From: Mycolicibacterium wolinskyi
Lineage (GTDB): Bacteria > Actinomycetota > Actinomycetes > Mycobacteriales > Mycobacteriaceae
Direction of reading: 5' to 3'
Assembly: GCF_002101965.1 (NCBI RefSeq)
Contig: NZ_LQQA01000017.1
Coordinates: forward strand, 186,001-250,000
DNA length: 64,000 bases
Shown here: one piece after another, positions 51,887 to 62,199 of the stretch
Layout of the letters: each line of letters opens with the position of its first letter
How positions within the stretch are numbered: position 1 is the stretch's first letter
Translations under genes and position numbers: made by a program
Notes under the pieces: model-generated
Told to the model about the DNA's origin: nothing
Database searches by the model: none
The model's input: only the letters and a program-made list of their open reading frames with translations

Positions 51887-53887
51887 TCACCCTATGTGCA
51901 GCGGGTCGATCTGCACTCGAGATGGCTCCTGATCGTGGCGTGCGCTGAGCACTGCGGTCGCGCGCCGCAACGCGCCCGCCAACTCGAGTCCGCCGTCGCG
52001 GGGCACCCGGACCAGCATCCGACTCACCTCGGCGTCGGCGGCCATACCGGGGGGTCTGCGGGCGCCGGGCGGCAGTTCCACGGGTCCGAGTGGCTCGGCG
52101 GCCGCCGGCAGCTGTGCCGTCTCCAGTAGCGCCATGACCGCGGGCGTTGGGCCGTCGACGGCTGCCATGTGAACGGCCGGCGGCAGTCCGACCTCGTCGC
52201 GGCCGTCGAGTTCGGCGTCGGCGTGGCCGACCGGATCCCAGCGGATCAGTGCCTGCACGGTCGGAAGGGCCGACTCCGCGACCACTGCGACCACCCCGCT
52301 GTCGCCGCGGGACCGGACCAGGGCGGCGGCCGCCATCCAGCGCCGCAGCGTGTCCTCGGCGGCGCGCAGATCCTGTCTGCCCAGCAGCGCCCAGGCGTCG
52401 AGCAGCAGCGCTGCGCCGTAGCCGCCGTCGGCGACCGGTTCGGCGCCCGGGGTACAGACGACGAGGGCCGGTTTGTCCTCGACGGTGCTGACGACGGCGT
52501 CCCCGCCCGACGTGATCACCGTGGTGCCGGGAAAAGCCCGGCCGAGTTCTTCTGCGGTGCGGCGTGCCCCGACCACGACCGCCCGGACGGCGTCCGACCC
52601 GCAGCGCGCACAACGCAGCGCGGGTTCTGCTCGGCCGCACCATCGGCACTGCGCCGCGGCGCTGTCGCGGTCGGGCAACGCCAAGGGGCCGGTGCAATGC
52701 CTGCACCGGGTGATGGTGCGGCACCGCGCGCACGCCAGCGCGGGTACGTAACCGCGTCGGGGCACCTGGATGAGTACCGGACGGTCGGCCTGCAGCGCCG
52801 TGCGGGCGGCCTGCAGCGCCATCGACGGCAGCCGTGCGGTGTGTGCGGCCGGATCGCGCTCCTGGGCGTAGTTGCTGGCCTCCAGCGCGACGACGCGCGG
52901 TGCCGCCGCGCGCACGACGGGACGCGTCGCGACCAGGTCATGTGCCCACCGGGTCCGCACGAGCGCCTGGCCCTCCGCGGTGCGGGCATAGCCGCCGATC
53001 ATTGCCGCACAACGCAATTGGTGGGCGCGCAGCATCGCGACCTCACGGGCGTGCGGGTAGGGTGCCCGCGGTTCGGCGAGGTTGTCGTCGCCGTCGTCCC
53101 ACACCAGGATCAGCCCGAGCTCGGCAACCGGGGCGAACACCGCGCTGCGCGTGCCGATCACCACGCGGGCCTGACCGCGCAGCACCGCGAGCCAGCGCCG
53201 GTACCGCTGCGCCGGGCCGAGTCCGGCCGACAACGCAACCACCCGGGATTCGGGAAGATGAGCGATCGCGGCCGCATGCAACGCGTCAACGTCACGCTGG
53301 TCCGGCATGATCGCGAGCACGCTCTGGCCCGCGTTGACGGTGACCGCCGCGGCTTCGGCGAGCCGCTGCGGCCACTGCTCGCCCGGCAGTGCCTGCCAGA
53401 CGGCGCGGGCCGCTCGCCCGTCGTTCAACGCGGTCAGGAACTGTTCACCGCGCCCGTACCGCGCCCACCCGCTCGGATCGACGTCGATCGCCGGAATCGG
53501 TTGCGGCTCAGGCGGAGTCTGCTTCTCGACCGTGGCGTGGCGGGGCGGCACGGCCAGCCGCAGCACGTCGGGCCGGGTGCCGGCATAGCGCGCGGCGACG
53601 GCGTCGACCAGCCGCCGCACGTCGGCGGTCAGAACGGGTTCGGCCGACACCACCTTGTCCAGCCAACCGAGCTTGCCGTCATGGTCGGTGTCGGATCGGC
53701 GCTCCAGGATGAATGCGTCGACCAGCCGGCCGTGGAAGCGCACCCGGGCCCGCACGCCCGGTTGGGCATCATCGGACTGTTCCGCAGACACCAGATAGTC
53801 GAATTCCCGGTCCAGGTGCGGCACCGACAACATCGGCAGCACCCGGGCGATGGGTTCGTGCTCGGCGGCGCGCCGGGTGATGGTCAC
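51887..53887 (-). CDS. priA: PriA-like primosomal protein lacking helicase motifs
   Basis: A 666-residue protein with the PriA N-terminal DNA-binding domain ([37 protein letters not shown]) and the zinc-binding cysteine array near residue 400 ([13 protein letters not shown], then CRWCG and CARCG). The region where the Walker A GxTGSGKT should be reads [19 protein letters not shown], and the DEAH box is replaced by VWDDGDDN. Actinobacterial PriA proteins share this loss and probably act in replication restart without helicase activity. GTG at 53887 overlaps the preceding stop. Confidence 0.9.
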   Translation of the reverse strand: MTITRRAAEHEPIARVLPMLSVPHLDREFDYLVSAEQSDDAQPGVRARVRFHGRLVDAFILERRSDTDHDGKLGWLDKVVSAEPVLTADVRRLVDAVAARYAGTRPDVLRLAVPPRHATVEKQTPPEPQPIPAIDVDPSGWARYGRGEQFLTALNDGRAARAVWQALPGEQWPQRLAEAAAVTVNAGQSVLAIMPDQRDVDALHAAAIAHLPESRVVALSAGLGPAQRYRRWLAVLRGQARVVIGTRSAVFAPVAELGLILVWDDGDDNLAEPRAPYPHAREVAMLRAHQLRCAAMIGGYARTAEGQALVRTRWAHDLVATRPVVRAAAPRVVALEASNYAQERDPAAHTARLPSMALQAARTALQADRPVLIQVPRRGYVPALACARCRTITRCRHCTGPLALPDRDSAAAQCRWCGRAEPALRCARCGSDAVRAVVVGARRTAEELGRAFPGTTVITSGGDAVVSTVEDKPALVVCTPGAEPVADGGYGAALLLDAWALLGRQDLRAAEDTLRRWMAAAALVRSRGDSGVVAVVAESALPTVQALIRWDPVGHADAELDGRDEVGLPPAVHMAAVDGPTPAVMALLETAQLPAAAEPLGPVELPPGARRPPGMAADAEVSRMLVRVPRDGGLELAGALRRATAVLSARHDQEPSRVQIDPLHIG

Positions 53888-54576
53888 GGCGCAGATGTAG
53901 CAGACGGTGCCGACGTCCGGCCGAAGAACAATCCGGCCGTGATCAACAGCAACGATCCGGCGTACGCCCACCAGATCGGGACCGCGAGGAGCTGATCGCC
54001 GCGCACGAATTCACTGATCCCGATCATCGCGTCCGAGACCGCGAAGCACACCGCGCCCAGCGCAGTCCACGCGGAGGGCAGTCGGGCCAGCAGCGCCGTA
54101 CACACCATGGCACCCAGAACCGCGATGTAGGCCGTCACCGGGATGGCCATGCCCTGTTCGATCAGTCGGGGCCAGAACCACGTCAGCAACACCAGACACG
54201 CCACCACGGTGACCGCCACGGCGACCAACCGCGGCGTCGTGCGCGTCACCAATGGCAACAGCGCGGCCAAGAAGCACAGGTGCGCCACCAGGAATGCGGC
54301 CAGACCGAGCACGAAAGACGGCTCCCACCACGGCATCGCGAGCAGGAAGTCACCGGCGGCCGAGAAGATCAGCGCCCCGACCAGCCACCGGCGTTCGCGC
54401 GGGATCGGATGCGTGAACGCCGCGACGGCCAACAGGACGGCGGCGAGGGCTTTGACGGCCGGCTGGCCGGGGAACTGCCCGGTGAGGTCGCTGCCCGCGG
54501 GCAGCCGGAGCGCCGTGACGAGAAGGAAGACGCCGTACCCGGCCGCGACGACCGCGGCGGCAACCCACAGCAGCAC
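53884..54576 (-). CDS. YhhN/TMEM86-family membrane protein
   Basis: A protein of about 230 residues with eight hydrophobic segments, matching the YhhN (lysoplasmalogenase-like) family: [33 protein letters not shown] (the conserved SxxGDxLL region), [17 protein letters not shown] and [15 protein letters not shown] (the second conserved Asp region). The GTG at 54576 gives the normal length; ATG 54636 or TTG 54618 would overlap the divergent lipase start. The end overlaps priA as GTGA. Substrate in bacteria is unknown. Confidence 0.82.
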   Translation of the reverse strand: MLLWVAAAVVAAGYGVFLLVTALRLPAGSDLTGQFPGQPAVKALAAVLLAVAAFTHPIPRERRWLVGALIFSAAGDFLLAMPWWEPSFVLGLAAFLVAHLCFLAALLPLVTRTTPRLVAVAVTVVACLVLLTWFWPRLIEQGMAIPVTAYIAVLGAMVCTALLARLPSAWTALGAVCFAVSDAMIGISEFVRGDQLLAVPIWWAYAGSLLLITAGLFFGRTSAPSATSAP

Positions 54577-54604
54577 CGTCGCGCGGTGTGCGTACCGTGT
54601 CCGT

Positions 54605-55546
54605 GTGTCTGTTACCAAGCCGGCTGTCGATGCCATTCTGCTGAAGGTACTGCAGGTCGTGCCTTTCCAACTCACCACCAAGGACGGTGTCGAGGAGGCC
54701 AGGCGACGTTTCAGTGAGCTGCCCCGCCGCGAGATCCATCCCGAACTGCACGTCGAGGATCGCGTGATCGACGGCCCCGCCGGGCCGATCCCCGTGCGGG
54801 TGTACCGGCCGCCGACTCCGGACGGCGTGGCCCTGCCGGTCGTGGTGTTCATCCACGGCGGCGGCTGGTCGGTCGGCGACCTGGACAGCTACGACAACAC
54901 CGCACGACGGCACGCCGTCGGCGCCGAAGCCGTCGTCGTGTCGGTGGACTACCGGCTGGCGCCCGAGCATCCGTATCCGGCAGCCGTCGACGACGTGTGG
55001 GCCGCGACGCAGTGGGTCGCCGCCAATGCCGAGGAACTGGGCGCCGACGCGAGCCGGATGGCGGTCGCCGGGGATTCGGCAGGCGGCAACCTCTCCGCGG
55101 TCGTCGCGCAACTCGCGCGCGACGCGGGCGGACCGGCGCTGCGCTTCCAGCTGCTGTGGTATCCGGCCACGACGTGGGACACCACCCTGCCGTCGTTCCG
55201 CGAGAACGCCGAGGCCCCGATCCTCGCGCTCGACGCCGTCAAAGGCTTCTCGCGCTGGTATGCCGGTCACGTCGACCTCTCCGATCCCCCGGCCACGCTG
55301 GTGCCGGCTCGGGCCGCGGACCTGTCGGGGTTGCCACCCGCCTACATCGCGGTCGCCGGGCACGATCCGCTGCGCGACGACGGTGCCCGCTACGCCGAGC
55401 TGCTGACCGCCGCGGGCGTCGCGGCGGAACTACACAACGCCGAAACCCTCGTACACGGCTACCTCGGCTACTCCGGGGTCGTCCCCGCGGCCACCGAGGC
55501 GTTCGACCGTGGGCTCGCGGCACTGCGCGAAGCACTGCACCGCTGA
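54605..55546 (+). CDS. alpha/beta-hydrolase esterase/lipase, HSL family (LipH/LipI-like)
   Basis: A 313-residue carboxylesterase. Motifs: oxyanion-hole [16 protein letters not shown] near residue 80, [23 protein letters not shown], nucleophile elbow [12 protein letters not shown] near 155 (Ser), acidic HDPLRDDG near 255 and histidine in VHGYLGYSG near 285. M. tuberculosis has lipH/lipI in the corresponding place. The GTG at 54605 is chosen as the only start giving the usual N-terminus. Its last 79 bp overlap the converging AraC gene. Confidence 0.9.
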   Translation: MSVTKPAVDAILLKVLQVVPFQLTTKDGVEEARRRFSELPRREIHPELHVEDRVIDGPAGPIPVRVYRPPTPDGVALPVVVFIHGGGWSVGDLDSYDNTARRHAVGAEAVVVSVDYRLAPEHPYPAAVDDVWAATQWVAANAEELGADASRMAVAGDSAGGNLSAVVAQLARDAGGPALRFQLLWYPATTWDTTLPSFRENAEAPILALDAVKGFSRWYAGHVDLSDPPATLVPARAADLSGLPPAYIAVAGHDPLRDDGARYAELLTAAGVAAELHNAETLVHGYLGYSGVVPAATEAFDRGLAALREALHR

Positions 55547-56577
55547 TACTGGCTCGGCGGCATGCCGTGCCAGCGTTTGAAGGCGTGACAGAACGTGGAC
55601 GTCTCGGTGTAGCCGAGGCGCCGCGAAACCTCCTCCACGGTCAGTCCGACGTGACACAGCAGGTCGACCGCGAGCGCCGAGCGGGCTTCGGTGACGAGCG
55701 CCCGAAACGACGTGCCCTCATCGGCAAGCTGGCGCCGCAGGGTGCGTGGGTGCATGTCGAGTTCGGCGGCGACCTCGGGTAGCGCGGGGAATCGCCCGGA
55801 TTCGCGAAACAGCTTGGAGCGCACCACCGCGGTGATACCTCGCCGCACTTCTGCGCGCTGCATCAGCAGGTCGCACTGCGCCACGCACAGCTTGAGCGTG
55901 TGCGGATCCGCTTGTGGCAGAGGCTCGTCCAGCATGGCGCGCGGAAAGTGCAAGCGGTTGTGCGCCCGGCCGAACTCCCGGTTCACCTCAGGCAGCAGGT
56001 CCAACAGCGGCGCGACGACGCCCTGGTCGAAGGTGGCCTCTACGCGCACCTGATCGGCATATCTGGCGAGCACCGTCAACGCGAAATCACGTGTCGTCAT
56101 GACGATCCCGGCCACATCACGCTCGAGGAAGAACCCCTGCACGTCGGCGGGCAGATGGTCGACCTCGAACTCCATCAGGCAGCTATCGGCACCCTCGAAC
56201 AGGCTCACGCCGATGTTGAGCATGGTCAGCGAGAAGTACCGCATCGAGATGCCGAAGAGTTCGCGAAGGGTGGCGCACGACATGACCGCGAACCCGAACA
56301 ACCCGAGATGGGTCAGGCGGAATCTGCTGCCGACGTCGATGCCAAGGCCGGCCGCGTCGGGAACCGCCGCCAGCAGCTTGCGCACCACGGCGATCTCGTC
56401 CGACGCCGCGACCACCGCATCGGGATCCTCGAGCAGCCCGGGCTCGATGCCCGTTCCGTCGAGCAAGTCGGCGATCGCGATTCCACGTTCGTTCGCGACC
56501 TCGCACAGGACCCGGGTCGTGTAGACCGGGCGCCTCAGATCGGGCGACCACGGTGACGATGCCTGACCGTGAGCCAT
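55468..56577 (-). CDS. AraC-family regulator (Rv1395-like)
   Basis: A 369-residue regulator. The N-terminal about 200 residues form the Arabinose_bd-type domain ([20 protein letters not shown]). The C-terminal AraC double helix-turn-helix is near residues 270-345: [30 protein letters not shown], then [37 protein letters not shown]. In M. tuberculosis the Rv1395 product controls the neighbouring cyp132. The ATG at 56577 follows GGAG by eight bases; ATG 56613 would add 12 residues. A tail of about 25 residues overlaps the lipase gene. Confidence 0.9.
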   Translation of the reverse strand: MAHGQASSPWSPDLRRPVYTTRVLCEVANERGIAIADLLDGTGIEPGLLEDPDAVVAASDEIAVVRKLLAAVPDAAGLGIDVGSRFRLTHLGLFGFAVMSCATLRELFGISMRYFSLTMLNIGVSLFEGADSCLMEFEVDHLPADVQGFFLERDVAGIVMTTRDFALTVLARYADQVRVEATFDQGVVAPLLDLLPEVNREFGRAHNRLHFPRAMLDEPLPQADPHTLKLCVAQCDLLMQRAEVRRGITAVVRSKLFRESGRFPALPEVAAELDMHPRTLRRQLADEGTSFRALVTEARSALAVDLLCHVGLTVEEVSRRLGYTETSTFCHAFKRWHGMPPSQYQRCSASRSAASPRSNASVAAGTTPE

Positions 56578-56604
56578 GTCCCAAACTCCCAACTCCGTGT
56601 CCCA
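56577..56604. promoter_or_regulatory. direct repeat TGTCCCA, candidate AraC-regulator binding site
   Basis: TGTCCCA occurs at 56577-56583 and 56598-56604, 21 bp apart, which is two helical turns on the same face. AraC-type regulators bind such direct repeats. The site overlaps the regulator start and lies 44 bp from the P450 start, so it could govern both directions. Confidence 0.4.
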
Positions 56605-56647
56605 TATTCTCATTTCGCGGCCGCGGTGTCAGCCATACCGTTGATTC

Positions 56648-58017
56648 ATGGCGGCACCGGCACAGCGGCTGAACACGTGGACGATGACACGCGACGCCAT
56701 CACGGTCGGTTTCGACGCCACCGGTGGCTTCATGTCCCACGTCAGCGGCCACGACATCACCCGATTTCGATGCGGTGGAAGACGTTTCGTTTCCGTGACG
56801 CGCCCCGACTACGTCGACCACGTCTTGCACCGGGCCCGCCTGAAATACATAAAATCCAACGAGTACGAGGCCATCCGGGCCGCGGCGGGCATCAATCTGC
56901 TGACCGACGAAGGCGACTCGTGGGCCGCCACCGCAGCACGCTCAACCCGACGTTCGCGCGCCGTCATCTCAACGAGATCATCGATCTGATGATCGATCCC
57001 ATCGAGCAGGTCACCACCGACGTGGTGCCCGGGGTCGAGTTCGACATGCACACGACGATGGTGGAGACCACGCTGCGGGTCGTCGCCAACGCGCTGTTCA
57101 GCCAGGACTTCGGGCCGCTCGTGCGCTCGATGAAAGACCTCACCACCCGCGGCCTGCGCCGCACCGAACGTCTCGCCCGCCTCGGCCTGTGGGGCCTGAT
57201 GCCGCGGCCGGTCTACGAGGCGCTGACCTGGTGCACCTTCTCCGGCGTCCCGCTGCCACCGCCGGTCCGCGAAGGCCAGAAGATCGCCCTGGCACTCGAC
57301 GATGCGGTCGCCCGGATCCTCGACGAGCGCATCGCCCACCCCACCGACTCCCCCGACCTGCTCAACGTGCTGTTCAGCGCCGACAACGGCACGTGGCCAC
57401 GCCGGCGCATCCGGGACGAGGCGTTGACCTTCATGCTCGCCGGCCACGAGACCACCGCCAACGGCATGTCGTGGTTCTGGTACCTGCTGAGCCGCAACCC
57501 CGACGCACGCGACAGGATGCTCGCCGAGATCGACGACGTGCTCGGCGATCGCCGCCCGAGCGCGGCCGATCTGACCAGGCTGCCGTGGACGACGGCCTGC
57601 ATCCAGGAATCGCAACGGTATTACTCCGCGGTGTGGATGATGGCACGTGAGGCGATCGAGGACGATCTCATCGACGGCCATCACATTCGCCCCGGCACGA
57701 CGGTGCTGATCCCGATCCACCACATCCACCATGATGAACGGTGGTGGCCGGATCCCGAGAGATTCGATCCCACACGGTTTTTGGGCGCTGCCACCAAGGA
57801 CCGGCCGCGTTCGGCGTACCTGCCGTTCGGGGGCGGCAGGCGGATCTGCATCGGGCAGAGCTTCGCGCTGATGGAGATGGTGCTGATGGCCGCGATCATG
57901 AGCCGGCGCTACACATTCGACGTATGCCCCGACCATCCGGTAGAGCTGGAAGCGACGCTGACGCTGCGACCCAAACACGGGCTGCACGTCATCGCCCACC
58001 AACGGGAGGCCCGATGA
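56648..58017 (+). CDS. CYP132-like cytochrome P450, frameshifted near codon 92
   Basis: A haem monooxygenase of about 456 residues if restored. The C-terminal part carries all marks: I-helix FMLAGHETTANG, ExxR in CIQESQRYY, and haem loop PFGGGRRICIGQSFALMEM. The N-terminal part (MAAPAQRLNTWTMTRDA to LLTDEGDSW) lies in another frame and stops at 56989. One extra G at 56922-56924 would give GDSWGRHRSTLNPTF, the normal P450 C-helix. A TACCGT six bases before the ATG suggests a leaderless promoter. The stop overlaps the BVMO start. Inactive if the frameshift is real. Confidence 0.85.
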
Positions 58018-59504
58018 CACTGCCCGATAGCAAGCCCGACTTTCACACCCTCATCGTGGGCGCCGGATTCTCCGGCATCGGCACCGCGATCAAACTCGAC
58101 AAGGCCGGCATCCACGACTACCTGATCGTCGAGGCAGGTGACGGCGCGGGCGGTACCTGGTACTGGAACACGTATCCCGGTATCGCCGTGGATATTCCGT
58201 CGTTCTCCTATCAGTTCTCGTTCGAACAGTCGCGGGACTGGTCGCGCACGTATGCGCCGGGTCCCGAATTGCGCGCATACGCCGACCGATGCGTCGACAA
58301 GTACGGGTTGCGCCCCAAGATCCGGTTCAACACCAAGGTGTCGGACGCGCAGTTCGACGACGACGCCAGTCTGTGGCGGGTTCGGCTGGAGGACGGCGAA
58401 GTTCTGACGGCGCGGTACCTGGTCAACGCCAGCGGTGTGCTGACGATCCCGAAGTTGCCGGAGATCGACGGCGTGGATTCCTTCGCCGGGACGACCGTGC
58501 ACACGGCTCGCTGGGATCACACCGTGGACTTGGCGGGCAAGCGCGTCGCGATCATCGGCACCGGGGCCTCGGCGGTCCAGGTGATCCCGGAGATCGCGCC
58601 GAAGGTCAAGCAGCTCACGGTGTTTCAGCGCACGCCGATCTGGTGTTTTCCGAAGTTCGACGTGCCGATCCCGCCGGTGGCGCGCAGGCTGATGCGGCTA
58701 CCCGGCGGCCGGACACTGCACCGGCTGATCAGCCAGGCGTATGTGGAGTTCACCTTCCCGCTGGCGGCCCAGTACTTCACGATCAACCCGTTCGCCAAGC
58801 GGGCTGGGGCGGCCGGCCGGGCGTACCTGCGCCAGCAGGTACGCGATCCGGAAGTGCGCGACAAACTCACACCGCGGTATGCGGTGGGATGTAAGCGACC
58901 CGGGTTCCACAACACCTACCTGTCGACCTTCAACCGGGACAACGTCCGACTGGTCACCGAGCCCATCGACAAGATCACCGGGTCCGGAGTCGCCACCGCC
59001 GACGGCGAGCACCGCGACGTCGACGTCCTCATCCTGGCCACCGGTTTCAAGGTGATGGACGTCGACGCCCTGACCTTCGACATCGTCGGATCGGGCGGGC
59101 AATCACTGAGCGAGTTCTGGGAGCAGCACCGGATGCAGGCCTACGAAGGCGTGAGCATCCCGGGGTTCCCCAACTTCTTCACGGTGATGGGGCCATACGG
59201 CTACGTCGGGTCGTCGTACTTCGCGCTCATCGAGGCCCAGACGCACCATCTGGTGCGGTGTGTCGAGCGTGCCGAGCGTCGCCGGGCCCGCCGTGTCGAG
59301 GTGAAACGGGAGGCCAACGACCGGTACTTCGCCGAGATGATGCGCAAGCGGCACCGCCAGATCTTCTGGCAGGACAGCTGTTCGCTCGCCAACAGCTATT
59401 ACTTCGACCGCAACGGCGATGTGCCGCTACGCCCCGCCACTACCTTCGAGGCGTACTGGCGCAGCCGTCGCTTCCCGCTGGACGATTACGCGTTCACGGC
59501 GTAG
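58014..59504 (+). CDS. FAD-dependent Baeyer-Villiger-type monooxygenase
   Basis: A 496-residue flavoprotein. It has the FAD motif VGAGFSGIG (15-23), GGTWYWNTYPGIAVDIPS, the BVMO fingerprint FxGxxxHxxxW as FAGTTVHTARW (156-166), the NADPH motif IIGTGASAVQ near 180 and LILATGFKVMD near 340. It oxidises ketones to esters or sulfur groups; the M. tuberculosis counterpart is Rv1393c. The ATG overlaps the P450 stop and has GGGAGG five bases upstream. It is likely co-transcribed with the P450 as an oxidative pair. Confidence 0.92.
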   Translation: MTLPDSKPDFHTLIVGAGFSGIGTAIKLDKAGIHDYLIVEAGDGAGGTWYWNTYPGIAVDIPSFSYQFSFEQSRDWSRTYAPGPELRAYADRCVDKYGLRPKIRFNTKVSDAQFDDDASLWRVRLEDGEVLTARYLVNASGVLTIPKLPEIDGVDSFAGTTVHTARWDHTVDLAGKRVAIIGTGASAVQVIPEIAPKVKQLTVFQRTPIWCFPKFDVPIPPVARRLMRLPGGRTLHRLISQAYVEFTFPLAAQYFTINPFAKRAGAAGRAYLRQQVRDPEVRDKLTPRYAVGCKRPGFHNTYLSTFNRDNVRLVTEPIDKITGSGVATADGEHRDVDVLILATGFKVMDVDALTFDIVGSGGQSLSEFWEQHRMQAYEGVSIPGFPNFFTVMGPYGYVGSSYFALIEAQTHHLVRCVERAERRRARRVEVKREANDRYFAEMMRKRHRQIFWQDSCSLANSYYFDRNGDVPLRPATTFEAYWRSRRFPLDDYAFTA

Positions 59505-59520
59505 TCACCCCGGCGAGCAG

Positions 59521-59585
59521 TCCCCCGCAAGCGGGAGGTACCCCCAACTTAAGTACCCCGGAATGCGCATTCCGGGGTACTTAAG
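59521..59585. repeat. perfect 38-bp palindrome preceded by a short hairpin between converging genes
   Basis: CTTAAGTACCCCGGAATGC at 59548-59566 is followed directly by its exact reverse complement at 59567-59585, with no spacer. Just upstream, CCCGC at 59524-59528 and GCGGG at 59531-59535 form a small hairpin in a GC-rich context that resembles a dispersed mycobacterial repeat. There is no U run, so it is not a classical terminator. It may still separate the BVMO and metK transcripts. Confidence 0.85.
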
Positions 59586-59597
59586 CGTCTGGTCGAA

Positions 59598-60797
59598 CTA
59601 GACCGAAGCCTTGAGCTCGTCGACCTTGTTGGTCTGCTCCCAAGGCAGCTCGATATCGGTACGACCGAAGTGGCCGTAGGCCGCGGTCTGGGCGTAGATC
59701 GGGCGCAACAGGTCGAGGTCGCGGATGATCGCGCCGGGGCGCAGATCGAACACGCTGCTGATGGCCTTCTCGATGCGGGCGGGGTCGACGGTCTCGCTAC
59801 CGAAGGTCTCGACGAACAGGCCGACCGGGGCGGCCTTGCCGATCGCATAGGCGACCTGGACCTCGACGCGCTCCGCCAGCCCGGCTGCGACGACGTTTTT
59901 TGCCACCCAGCGCATCGCGTACGCGGCCGAACGGTCCACCTTTGACGGATCCTTGCCGGAGAAGGCGCCGCCGCCGTGACGGGCCCAGCCGCCGTAGGTG
60001 TCGACGATGATCTTGCGACCGGTCAGGCCGGCGTCGCCCATCGGGCCGCCCAACACGAACTTGCCCGTCGGGTTGACCAGGAGGCGGTAGTCAGAGGTGT
60101 CGAGCGACTCGTGGCCGAGGTCGGCGAGCACGGTGTTGACGACCTTCTCCCGGATGTCGGGCGTCAGCGTCGCCTCGAGGTCGATGCCGTCGGCGTGCTG
60201 GGTCGACAGCACCACGGTGTCCAGCCGGACCGGCGTGCGGCCGTCGTACTGGATGGTGACCTGGGTCTTGCCGTCCGGGCGCAGGTAATCCAGCACGCCG
60301 TTCTTGCGCACCTCGGTGAGCCGGCGGGCCAGGCGGTGCGCCAGCGCGATCGGCAGCGGCATGAGTTCGGGGGTGTCACCGATGGCGTAGCCGAACATCA
60401 GGCCCTGATCACCGGCTCCCTGCAGGTCCAGCGGGTCGGCCTTGCCTTCGACCCGCGTCTCGTGCGCGGTGTCGACGCCCTGCGCGATGTCGGGCGACTG
60501 CGCGCCGATGGCGATGTTGACGCCGCAGGACGCGCCGTCGAAGCCCTTGGTGGACGAGTCGTAGCCGATTTCGAGGATCCGGTCCCGCACGATCTTCGGG
60601 ATGTCGGCGTAGGCGGAGGTCGTGACCTCGCCCGCGACGTGTACCTGGCCGGTGGTGACGAGGGTCTCCACCGCGACCCGCGACTTGGGATCCTGCTCCA
60701 GCAGCGCGTCGAGCACAGAGTCGCTGATCGCGTCACAGATCTTGTCGGGGTGCCCTTCGGTTACCGACTCACTGGTAAACAGGCGACCTTTGCTCAC
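59598..60797 (-). CDS. metK: S-adenosylmethionine synthetase
   Basis: A 399-residue enzyme making SAM from methionine and ATP. It begins [25 protein letters not shown] and contains [12 protein letters not shown] near residue 118, [44 protein letters not shown] with the P-loop GGGAFSGKD near 260. GTG at 60797 is preferred because GGAAGGA is nine bases upstream; ATG 60806 would be too close to it. It is transcribed from a promoter with a perfect TATAAT. Confidence 0.97.
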   Translation of the reverse strand: MSKGRLFTSESVTEGHPDKICDAISDSVLDALLEQDPKSRVAVETLVTTGQVHVAGEVTTSAYADIPKIVRDRILEIGYDSSTKGFDGASCGVNIAIGAQSPDIAQGVDTAHETRVEGKADPLDLQGAGDQGLMFGYAIGDTPELMPLPIALAHRLARRLTEVRKNGVLDYLRPDGKTQVTIQYDGRTPVRLDTVVLSTQHADGIDLEATLTPDIREKVVNTVLADLGHESLDTSDYRLLVNPTGKFVLGGPMGDAGLTGRKIIVDTYGGWARHGGGAFSGKDPSKVDRSAAYAMRWVAKNVVAAGLAERVEVQVAYAIGKAAPVGLFVETFGSETVDPARIEKAISSVFDLRPGAIIRDLDLLRPIYAQTAAYGHFGRTDIELPWEQTNKVDELKASV

Positions 60798-60855
60798 GGT
60801 CCGCATCCTTCCGTCAAACCCGTATCGAAGCCTACAAAACTATTTAGTCAGGCGA

Positions 60856-60861
60856 ATTATA
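60856..60861 (-). promoter_or_regulatory. metK: metK -10 element
   Basis: On the minus strand TATAAT lies at 60861-60856, a perfect consensus -10. CTTGGG sits 16 bp further upstream as a weak -35. Transcription would start near 60849, leaving a leader of about 50 nt with no riboswitch-like fold that I can see. Confidence 0.55.
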
Positions 60862-60936
60862 TCCCCGCCCAGTTGAACCCAAGCGTGTGGGACGTATTCG
60901 CGCAAGCCTTACCCGCACCTTGATGTGATCACCGGA

Positions 60937-62181
60937 TCACCTGCCGTGGTTCTGCAGGAACGCCGCGATCGCGTCCACGATACGGGTGGCCATGAGTGTC
61001 TTCGACCCGTGCTCGAGTGCGGCCTCGGACCCGTCGGCGCTCAGCAACCAACCGTCGTTGTGGTCGACTTCGAACGCGCGATTCTCGCCCACCGCGTTCA
61101 CGACCAGTAGGTCGCAGCCCTTGCGCTTGAGCTTTGCGCGCGCGTGGAACAGCACGTCGCCGTTGGCGTCGCCGGTCTCGGCCGCGAATCCGACGATGGC
61201 GCGCATGTTTGGCAATTCACCGTCGGCGCGGGCCCGGACCGCGGCGGCGAGCACGTCGTCGTTGCGAACGAGATCGATCGAGCTCGGCTCGGAGGCGCCC
61301 TTCTTGATCTTGGCGGTGGCGACGTGCGCGGGCCGGAAGTCGGCAACCGCGGCCGCCATCACCAGGATGTTCGCGCCGGGGGCATGTTTGGACACCGCGT
61401 CACGAAGTTGGGTGGCCGAACCGATGTGCACGACATCGACGCCGGCGGGATCGATGAGACCCGCGGTGTTGCCCGCGATCAGCGTCACGTCGGCGCCACG
61501 CTGGGCCAGCACGCGAGCCATGGCATAGCCCTGCTTGCCGGAACTGCGATTGCCGATGAACCGCACGGGATCGATGGGTTCGCGCGTGCCGCCCGCGGTC
61601 ACCAGTGCCTTCACGCCGGACAGGTCGTAGGGCAGCGCATCGCCACGCTCGAGCAACAAGCCGGCGAGAGTGGTGATCTCCTCGGCCTCGGGCAGCCGGC
61701 CGGCGCCGCTGTCGGCGCCGGTGAGCCGGCCCGAGGCGGGCTCGAGGACGACCGAGCCGCGACGGCGCAAGGTGGCGACGTTCTCGCGGGTCGCCGGATG
61801 GAACCACATCTCGGTGTGCATGGCCGGGGCGAACAGCACCGGACATCGCGCCGTGAGCAGCGTGGCCGTCAGCAGGTCGTCGGCCCGGCCTGCGACGGCC
61901 CGGGCCAACAGATCCGCCGTGGCGGGCGCCACCACGACGAGGTCGGCTTCCTGCCCGATCCGGACATGCGGAACCTCGTGCACATCGTCGAAGACGCCGG
62001 TGTGCACGGGATTGCCCGACAGGGCTTCGAACGTCGCGGCTCCGATGAACCGCAACGCGGATTCGGTGGGGACGACTCGGACGGAGTGCCCGAGCTCGGT
62101 GAGTTGACGGACGACGGTGCACGCCTTGTAGGCGGCAATACCGCCGGCCACGCCGACGACGATTCGCTTACGTGCGCTCAC
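60937..62181 (-). CDS. coaBC: bifunctional phosphopantothenoylcysteine decarboxylase/synthetase
   Basis: A 414-residue enzyme of coenzyme A synthesis (also called dfp). The N-terminal CoaC flavin domain has VVGVAGGIAAYKACTVVRQL, VVAPATADLLARAVAG and PAMHTEMWFHPATREN. The CoaB domain has VTAGGTREPIDPVRFIGNRSSGKQGYAMA near residue 194 and AAAVADFRPAHVATAKIKK near 285. It starts at GTG 62181, 18 bp after the rpoZ stop, and is a single operon with rpoZ. Confidence 0.97.
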   Translation of the reverse strand: MSARKRIVVGVAGGIAAYKACTVVRQLTELGHSVRVVPTESALRFIGAATFEALSGNPVHTGVFDDVHEVPHVRIGQEADLVVVAPATADLLARAVAGRADDLLTATLLTARCPVLFAPAMHTEMWFHPATRENVATLRRRGSVVLEPASGRLTGADSGAGRLPEAEEITTLAGLLLERGDALPYDLSGVKALVTAGGTREPIDPVRFIGNRSSGKQGYAMARVLAQRGADVTLIAGNTAGLIDPAGVDVVHIGSATQLRDAVSKHAPGANILVMAAAVADFRPAHVATAKIKKGASEPSSIDLVRNDDVLAAAVRARADGELPNMRAIVGFAAETGDANGDVLFHARAKLKRKGCDLLVVNAVGENRAFEVDHNDGWLLSADGSEAALEHGSKTLMATRIVDAIAAFLQNHGR

Positions 62182-62199
62182 GAGCCGGCCCCGGCCTGG

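Noticed and set aside
60925-60940. GTGATC-ACCG-GATCAC inverted repeat as a CRP-type site
   Set aside because: It overlaps the coaBC stop codon rather than a promoter, and the arms are too short to distinguish from chance; metK, the nearest start, is divergent in position from any activation distance.
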